A model generated the notes under the pieces. That model made no database searches. It was not told where the DNA came from and saw nothing but the letters and a program-made list of their open reading frames with translations. A stretch of 64,000 nt of DNA, from contig NC_063448.1 of assembly GCF_020379485.1 (NCBI RefSeq), positions 18,437,726-18,501,725 of the forward strand, given 5' to 3'. Position numbers and translations under genes: made by a program. Source of the stretch: Brassica napus (taxonomy: Eukaryota; Streptophyta; Magnoliopsida; Brassicales; Brassicaceae). Below, piece after piece: positions 56,700-64,000 of this stretch (position 1 is its first letter; the number at the start of each line of letters is the position of its first letter).

Positions 56700-57760
56700 C
56701 TCCACTTGATATGGAAGAAGATTCCGTCAGAAGACTTCTAGAAAGTCTTCTGGAAGACTTCCTGTTTGGAAGACTTCTTTGAAGTCGTCTGGAAGTCTTC
56801 TAGCGCATTATATTTTAGAAGACTTCCGAGAAGACTTCCCATAAGTCTTCTAAAGTCTGATCCAAATCTGAAAAACATGTATATCACACACATATCTGAA
56901 AAACATGCATATCATATCAAAAAACGTTCAAATGGCTTAAAACAGAGAAAATGAGTGGAAAATTAGATATATATATATATATATATATTTTATAGAACAC
57001 ACAAAGTACATATCCAAGTGGAAGATGAGAACCACCTGATTAAAAAACTGCAACAAAAAGATAGAGTAGTGAGAAATACATGAGAGAAAAATGAAAAATT
57101 CATATAAAGTTTAGTGTTTTCAAGTCAAAGAGATTAGAGTGGGTTTTGAGAGTTTTAGTTTGGGAAAAAGGTATGAACTTTATGTAACAGGATGTTACCA
57201 AATGAATAAAAATCAGACATAAAAACTTACCAAAACGCTCAGATATGTTATGAAAGAGAGACATGGGAGAAGACTACGTCAGAAGACTTCCGGGAAGTCG
57301 TCTGAAAGACTTCCTGGAAGTCGTCTGGAAGACTTCCTGGAAGTCGTCTAGCCCAGAAGTCTTCCAGATCTGAAAAACCTGCATATCCAAATCTAGATCT
57401 GAAAAACATGCATATCCAAAACGTTCAAATGGCTTAAAAAACATAGAAAATGAGTGGAAGATTAGATAGATCAACATTAATAGAACACAAAAAATGCATA
57501 TCTTAAATTAATAGATCTACCTTAAAATGAGTGGAAGATGAAAACCATGTGATGAAAAACCTGCAAAAACAAGATAAATTATTGAGAAAGACATGAGACA
57601 AAAACAATAAAGTGATATAAATTTTGATGTTTATAAGTTCAAAGAGATTAGAGAGAGGTTGGAGAGTTTTAGAATGAGGAACATTACATTTTTGTTGCAG
57701 CCATTTGAGACGAGGAAAGAAAATGTGTAAATTTTTCTTTATATAGGGAGACAAAAAAAT
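56700..57760. repeat. Internal duplication within the MULE
   Basis: A block of roughly 400-500 bp is present twice in tandem. AAGACTTCC palindromes are followed by CTGAAAAACATGCATATC, ACGTTCAAATGGCTTAAAA and GAAAATGAGTGGAA in both 56,700-57,240 and 57,260-57,700. Each copy ends with a leader-like stretch, TCAAAGAGATTAGAG...GAGAGTTTTAG. The first copy holds a TA microsatellite at about 56967-56990. Confidence 0.8.
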
Positions 57761-58589
57761 CCAATTAGGTTAAATATTTTCGATTCAGAAGAATTTCAAG
57801 TAAGTCTTCTAATAGAAGACTTCTGGATGACTTGCAAGTAAGTCGTCCAGAAGACTTCAATATTTTTAGCGGGAAATTAAAATATTTTTAGCGGGAAAAA
57901 ATTGAAGAGTTCCTAGACGACTTACATGTTAGTCGTTTAGACCCTAAACATAACATCTAAACTAAATATATAACTAAACACTTCATAAAATAAAATTAAA
58001 CTTAAACAATATTTACTATACACATAAATAAACACATATAGGTAAAAATTTAATTTTTCAAAAAAACATTTAAGCTTTCCAAAATCTAACCCTAAAAATA
58101 CATACGATACTACAACATATATTGTTAAACCCTAAACCAAAGAATATCATGATTAACTACTTTCACTTATCTATGTTGAAAACTATTCAATTTTATTATA
58201 TCTTAATTTACATCACTTAAAACTGTTTATAATTACATGATTTTAATTTTTCACCTGTCAAAATATTTTTTAAACAATTTATAAATTATTTTTAAGATCA
58301 ACAACACCAGACGACTTACCCAGAAGTCGTCCAGATGACTTTCAGTATCTCAGAAGACTCAAACGACTTACCGGGGCTATATCCGTAACAATGAGTTTTG
58401 TTTTTTTGTTTGGTCACAAGGGATTGAGTGTATTTTCACAAGGCTTTTAGGTTAATTTTACATTTGATTCATGTTTGGGTATAAATTTGTATATCAAATC
58501 AAGTTTTGAGTCATATTTGGCAAATTCCCCATCAATTATCTCCAATCTAAAAACATAAAATCTCTTCGATTATGACTGGTTAGACAAGC

Positions 58590-58838
58590 TTATGAATCAT
58601 TCATGTTTTCCACAATTGTGTACGCATACACACATGCCCTATATTTTGATACGAGTGGCCATTGTATGGAGCTCACAATCGCATCAACTGATGGTACATC
58701 CATCCCAACAATAATGCTAGGAACTTGTGTTACTAATGGCATGCTGGTGAACGCTCCATAGTTAACAAGCAATTCAGTCCACCAACCTTGGCGTTTATCT
58801 TCAGGCGAACATTGGTATACACGTACGTTTGGAAGCAT
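58590..58838 (-). pseudogene. AGO4-clade Argonaute PIWI fragment
   Basis: In one minus-strand frame the 5' part reads TNVRLKINAKVGGLN and ERSPACH. In the next frame it continues MPLVTQVPSIIVGMDV then SIQWPLVSKYRACV. These match consecutive stretches of the PIWI domain in AGO4/6/9-type Argonautes. The normal spacer between GMDV and VPS (containing SHGSPG) is deleted and the first catalytic Asp region is only partly kept. The frame shift lies near 58745. An exon fragment only, evidently captured or retroposed; no other AGO exon was recognised nearby. Confidence 0.7.
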
Positions 58839-60155
58839 TCGTAAAATCAGATGAATTTAGTTGTAAATACTACTTATATTTATTGACGTCTCGTCTCTCT
58901 AATATGGACGCCAAGTCAATTTGGAAAGGTACATTTCCGCTACTATGATAGAGAGAACAGATGGCTTGCATTGAATTGTTGTTTCTACATATATTCTGAA
59001 TGGGAAGATTGAGAAACTCAACAAGGACAGTAAATTGAGTGATCGCAGAGAAATATATCAGAAAATTCAATAGCGACATTAAATTCAACAGATACATAAA
59101 AAAAAACTATATTGCAGGGAAATATATAGGAAAATGCACAAACTCAATAGGGACAGTAAACTCAACATACAGAATATGAGAATGGGACTACCTGAAAAGG
59201 AGAGGGTTAGAGGAAAATAAGATCTTCCGCAAAGAATGCCAACGAAAAGGAGATTTAAAATCCAGAGAGATAGAAAGAAAAGCAAAATGAGAGAAACCTC
59301 AGATAAATTTGATAACCTATTCTATCTCTTCAATCTATAACATTCTGTAAAAATTAAAAGTTTTTATTTAGTGTTCTGAATATAAGCCAAAACTAAAAAT
59401 TTAAAACCTAAATCTTATAGCAATAAATAGAAAGTTACAGCTTCAACCAATCAAACCCTATATATAGATAAATATCACGGGGTGCAAGTGAGTCTTTCTA
59501 AGCATATGAATAGATACGCCTCTTTCATTGTAGTCGAATGAGTCCTCGTTCAGATGTTGAGTTTGTTACACTTACATCTATATATAAGATGTAAAAATTA
59601 AAATACATAAAAACAGATATGATATAAGTGATTTATCTGAGTCTAATGTTGTTAAGATATCAAGCTAAGATATGGAGCAAACATTGTTGGGGGGTAACCC
59701 GGATGCAAATTTATATTTTTCACAAAAAATAATACAGTTATCGCTTATATCAAGTCGGCATGAACTAGCGGGGTAATTTATGAATTCACAAAAGAACCTA
59801 CAAAACAAGAGAGAATAAACAGAACTAGCGGGGTAATTTAGTCATTGTGTACGTACAGGCGCGAGTTAAGCATGAGTTTTCTCAGCTGTTGTTGCCTTAT
59901 ATAACGGAGAAAGACCACAACATTAGTAACACTTTAAACAACTTGAAACTGAAATATGTTTATTACAGAAGATAAATCGTCGAATATTTAAGTTAGATAA
60001 CTTCAAGTGAGAGAATCTCGAGTCTTCATCCAACTCTTAAATATTACCTAACCCATCTCATCTTCATTCTGATCTTAAAATCTTCTTAATAGCCTCCTCT
60101 CCTCTTATCTCTTCTCCTCTCTATATCTCAAAAAGAGTGTCCCTTATACAACGAT
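58839..60155. other. Intergenic: LHT2 promoter region
   Basis: No gene recognised. AT-rich with GAGAGAAATAT-type motifs. 59,640-59,900 contains AACTAGCGGGGTAATTTATGA and AACTAGCGGGGTAATTTAGT, a 19-base direct repeat at about 59765 and 59823. Confidence 0.55.
59898..59906 (+). promoter_or_regulatory. Possible TATA box of LHT2
   Basis: TTATATAAC lies about 250 bases before the LHT2 start, followed by a CT-rich leader (CTCCTCTCCTCTTATCTCTTC). A second weaker candidate, CTATATCTC, lies about 35 bases before the ATG and is too close for a usual leader. Confidence 0.4.
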
Positions 60156-62419
60156 ATGGGGAATAACGAAACGTCAGAGAGTGAGACTGCCGCGGCTAAG
60201 CAGAAGAAAGTCGACGATTGGTTACCGATCACATCCTCAAGAAACGCCAAGTGGTGGTACTCTGCGTTTCACAATGTTACTGCCATGGTTGGTGCTGGTG
60301 TTCTCAGCTTGCCCTACGCCATGTCCAATCTCGGATGGTACTTTAGATTCATAACGATTCATTTCTTTGACTTGTATTCATTATATATTTGATATCTAGC
60401 TAATGTTTTTGGACATTTTAATAAGGGGACCTGGCGTGACGTTGATGATAATGTCATGGGTGATAACTTTGTACACACTGTGGCAAATGGTGGAGATGCA
60501 CGAGATTGTACCTGGGAAGAGGTTTGATAGATATCACGAGCTAGGTCAAGAAGCTTTTGGGGAAAAGCTTGGCCTTTGGATCATTGTGCCTCAGCAACTC
60601 ATCGTGGAGGTCGGTGTAGACATTGTTTATATGGTCACCGGAGGAAAATCTCTACAGAAAGTCCATGAACTCCTCTGCTCTGATTGCAAAGACATCAAAA
60701 CTACATATTGGATCATGATCTTTGCGTCTATCCACTTCGTTATCTCTCACCTACCAAACTTTAACTCCATGTCCGTCATCTCACTCGCCGCTGCCGTTAT
60801 GTCCTTAACGTAAGTATTTTAAACACATTTGTTAGGTTTTGAATTTATAACTTAAACAGAAACTTACACTAAATGGTCTAATTCAATTTTAGTATTTGAA
60901 GCAATTTGATTTTTATTATGCTTTTAGATGATTTTAGGTAAATTGAAGTTCACTCTACAATTTTACTTATAACCATGAGATTTAATTTTTTATTTTTAAC
61001 TAAAAAGATTTATATCAAACAATCTAAAATGATTGGAAGAATAAAAGTTCAATAATACTGAATTTTAAATCTTTATCAAAAATTCATGTTTGAATAACCA
61101 TAGATTTGTTTTTTTAATACAAACTTTCGGTTGAATAAATCCTACGGAATCATGTTTGATTTTTATATATGTTAGTTTTTATAATAACTTGAAACTTACG
61201 TTTCAAAACCATTTAATTAAAACGTTTATAGTGATAAATTTTGGTTTGATGATATGTGTTTGTATTGTGTGATGCATTAACAGTTACTCAACTATCGCGT
61301 GGACCGCATCAGTGCACAAAGGGGTTCGTCCAGATGTAGACTACTCGTCTAGAGCCTCTACAAGTGCTGGAAATGTATTCAACTTCTTGAACGCGTTGGG
61401 AGATGTGGCTTTTGCCTACGCAGGTCACAACGTCGTACTGGAGATTCAAGCCACGATCCCTTCGACTCCGGAGGTGCCATCCAAAGTTCCAATGTTGAGA
61501 GGAGTCGTTGTAGCCTACATCATAGTAGCCATTTGCTACTTTCCTGTAGCGTTCCTAGGGTACTGGATCTTTGGGAACAGCGTTGACGACAACGTTCTAA
61601 TGACTTTGGAGAAGCCTGTTTGGCTTATCGCAATGGCTAACTTATTTGTGGTCGTCCACGTTATTGGAAGCTATCAGGTCATCCACATTATAGTGCTTTT
61701 TTTTATCATTGATTGAATAAAGAATATATATCATGAATATTGATATCTTTCTCTCTGAACTACTTTGGTGGAGACAGATCTTTGCAATGCCGGTATTTGA
61801 CATGCTTGAAACCGTTTTGGTCAAGAAGATGAATTTCGATCCATCCTTCAAACTCCGCTTCATCACTCGCAGTCTTTATGTTGGTAAGTCACATGTATTC
61901 TTCATTTTATACATTTAAGTTTCGTTAGAGCTACTCCATTTATTTACCCGACTTGTCCTCGCATTGGACCGTGCAGCTTTCACTATGTTCATTGCGATAT
62001 GTATCCCGTTTTTTGGTGGACTACTCGGCTTCTTTGGAGGATTTGCCTTCGCACCAACAACTTACTACGTATAATACTCATAAATCATTCATTTTTTCAG
62101 AAACTAAAGTTGTGATTTAGGATATAACACACATTATTGTTGCCACTGCAGCTTCCATGCATTATTTGGCTCATTCTCAAGAAACCAAAGAAGTTTAGTC
62201 TATCATGGATAATCAACTGGGTATGTTCTTTCTCTTTTTACTAATGATCAACGGCTCTTGTTTTTTTATTGTACACTAATAATATTTTTTTTGGGTGTTT
62301 TGTAAAAATGAAAATTGCAGTTTTGCATTATAGTAGGAGTTATTTTGACGGTCATGGCTCCCATTGGTGGCCTCAGAACTATTATTGTCAACGCAAGCAC
62401 CTACAAGTTCTTCTCTTAG
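60156..62419 (+). CDS. LHT2-like lysine/histidine-type amino-acid transporter
   Basis: Plasma-membrane H+-coupled amino-acid permease of the AAAP (Aa_trans) family, counterpart of Arabidopsis LHT2 (At1g24400), which in Arabidopsis is expressed in the tapetum and carries neutral and acidic amino acids. Seven exons: 60156-60337, 60426-60809, 61284-61677, 61778-61883, 61977-62068, 62152-62220 and 62321-62419; 1,326 nt, 441 residues, the family's normal length. Landmarks: [20 protein letters not shown] in the first membrane helix, [48 protein letters not shown], and the C-terminal APIGGLRTI. About 11 membrane segments are expected. All exons join in frame with GT-AG borders. It is the only plus-strand host gene here. 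Confidence 0.94.
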
Positions 62420-64000
62420 ATTTCTTCTTGTACCACAAAAAAAAAAGTAGATATAAGGAAATAAGCCACGGCCAGTCCAGTTTTCTATGACTCTCCGTTT
62501 TGTTACTTTTAAGGTTTTAGTATAGTTTAAGACTCGTAATTTATGTAATCTGCTGCTTTATATTAAAACTTCATATTCCGGTTCTTTTGTTATTTCGTAT
62601 CTTTATGTGCTGCCGTATGAGAAGTACAGAGAACTTGATCACTAGCATCAAGTGCAGAGGCTATGTTATCTACTATAACAAAAGATTGGTATTACAAAAT
62701 GTTAATCAAGTGTTATGTTACTAGAAGCTATATAATCTTCTTATCGCTTTAAAGGATCTTCTTATCGCTTTAAAGGTTGGCAAAAAGAAATTATAAACCT
62801 TGGTGTTTATGTTACTTATGGGTGTGGTCTTTGTGGTGCTAAGTTCCAAATGGCAGACCAAGTGCAAAACATGCTTCCATCATTTCCACAAAGCTCTTTG
62901 GTTCATATATTACGTAACTTAGTTTAAGCAATGCGTTTTAGATTTCTCTCCGAACAGAATCCACAGAACAGAAATCCGACCAAGTGCCGGAATAAACTCA
63001 ACTTTGTCTGTTTTACCAAATCGGTTTTGCCTAAACACAAAGCAACTCTTAACAAATGCCTAGATGGCAATACCTCCATCAATGGTGAATGCCTGCAAAC
63101 CAATGATTTTAACCATGGTTAGACCGATGACTTAATAAAAAAAAGAGCCTAATAACCAAGAGGTTGATTGTTTACAGATTTTGAAGTAGTTTTTGGCTTT
63201 TGTTTTTGGAAAAACCAATTTTTAGACAATCAAGTTTTTAAGAAAATAGATTCCCTACATTTTAGGGAAACTAGTTTTTCAAATAACTGTCATTTTCTAA
63301 AGAAAAACCAAAATCCCAATTTTCTTGGTTTCTACGGTGATGATTGTTTGGATGGTTTTTAGATTTTAGTTTTTGGTTTTTGCCTTTTGGATTTTAGTTT
63401 TTAGATTTTGGTTTTTAGTTTTTGGTTTTTGATTTTGCAGTAGTTTTTAGATTTTGAAAAAACTCGAATGGCAATTTTGGTTTTTAGCTTTAGATTTTTG
63501 ATTTTACTGTAATTTTAGTTTTTAGAAAAATACAAGTGATATTTTTTCAGGTTTTAATTAATTTTAGTATATTTTAGTTAATTATTTTTTGTTATTTTTT
63601 AAAACGTTAACTTATAATTTAATTTATTTTTTAAACAAACTTAAAATTACTCTAAGAATAATCACAATTTTCAATAAAATAACACCAATAGATTATTAAC
63701 AAAACATGCAAACTTTACATAAAAGTAAATTTAAATAATTAAATTAATTTTAGTGGCAAATTTAAAAGAATGTTCTTAATATATATTATTTTGTATTATA
63801 TATGTTAAACAAATTCTTATTACTAAAACTTATTTGCTCATACTTATAGTAGTTAGCATTTTATTTATTTATTCCTATATTAATGCACAAATGTAACAAA
63901 ACTTTTAAATTAAAAAAAAAAGAAAAACAAGAAAAAGCATCGTGAGATGTAGAAACCAAGAAAATTGGGATTTTGGTTTTTCTTTAGAAAATGACAGTTA
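62420..64000. other. LHT2 3' flank and repetitive tail of the window
   Basis: No gene recognised. 62735-62775 has a 21-base direct repeat, ATCTTCTTATCGCTTTAAAG. From 63170 on the sequence is dominated by TTTTTAGATTTTAGTTTTTGG-type low-complexity DNA that forms the interior of an inverted repeat. Confidence 0.6.
63284..64000. repeat. Perfect 52-bp inverted repeat, probably a MITE or fold-back element cut by the window end
   Basis: The arm at 63284-63335 (TAACTGTCATTTTCTAAAGA... to TTCTAC) is the exact reverse complement of 63949-64000. The arms are 613 bases apart. The right arm reaches the last base of the window, so the true outer end and any target duplication lie outside on that side. Confidence 0.88.

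Larger units (their letters stand above)
54807..58530. mobile_element. Mutator-like (MULE-type) non-autonomous element, 3,724 bp
   Basis: The ends form an imperfect inverted repeat of about 30 bases: left GGGCTATTTGCAAAATTGAC and right (reverse complement) GGGGAATTTGCCAAATATGA, both continuing to CTCAAAACT. They are flanked by ATTAATTAT (54798-54806) and ATCAATTAT (58531-58539), a nine-base duplication with one mismatch, typical of Mutator-type elements. No transposase is recognised. The interior has many copies of GACGACTT / AAGTCGTC palindromes and an internal duplication. Classification rests on ends and duplication size only. Confidence 0.7.

Noticed and set aside
54900..58400. Regularly repeated palindromes that could suggest a CRISPR array
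   Set aside because: Spacing is irregular, the intervals are themselves repetitive, there are no cas genes, and the setting is a plant nuclear transposon.

Overview
This is a plant nuclear genomic window, almost certainly from a Brassica-type crucifer (tribe Brassiceae inferred, species not determinable). It has AT-rich intergenic DNA, GT-AG introns throughout, and a gene order that matches from memory Arabidopsis thaliana chromosome 1 At1g24400 to At1g24470. The host genes in window order are KCR2 (-), TNO1 (-), NFD2 (-), an AIRP2-like RING E3 ligase (-), a BAHD acyltransferase (-), a 56-residue lysine-rich protein (-) and LHT2 (+). I read intact, frame-consistent exon sets for every multi-exon gene.

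Layout. 1-4999: decayed Ty1/copia element with a 3' LTR but no visible 5' LTR. 5847-18576: KCR2-like gene whose first intron is invaded by a 10,282-bp CACTA (En/Spm) transposon (7907-18188) with a 15-bp perfect TIR and a CTA target duplication. The CACTA carries a TNP2-type transposase gene (frameshifted), a TNPA/Transposase_24-type gene (frameshift plus stop), an intact antisense gene resembling Athila ORF1, and 163-bp tandem repeats. 19833-25994: TNO1. 27236-28063: NFD2. 28757-29922: RING gene. 32127-33443: BAHD. 35426-35596: small protein. 36.9-37.4 kb: dead hAT transposase. 40868-47792: Ty3/gypsy-derived element with two 1.42-kb LTRs, an ATTCA target duplication and a tRNA-Asp-type primer site, encoding only Gag and protease. 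48315-49373: 5'-truncated LINE. 51901-54417: Helitron carrying decayed RPA-like exons. 54807-58530: Mutator-like (MULE) element full of GACGACTT/AAGTCGTC palindromes. About 58.6-58.8 kb: AGO4-clade PIWI fragment. 60156-62419: LHT2. 63284-64000: the two arms of a perfect inverted repeat that reaches the window edge.

The host genes are ordinary and unrelated in function (fatty-acid elongation, trans-Golgi tethering, karyogamy, ubiquitination, acyl transfer, amino-acid uptake). They are linked by conserved synteny, not by a pathway. The unusual content is in the mobile DNA. KCR2 keeps a readable frame across a very large transposon-bearing intron. Three unrelated transposon classes (CACTA, gypsy LTR, MULE) each carry their own dense array of short palindromes. 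The CACTA element has lost both transposition genes but keeps a third antisense gene intact. No tRNA, rRNA or CRISPR array was seen.
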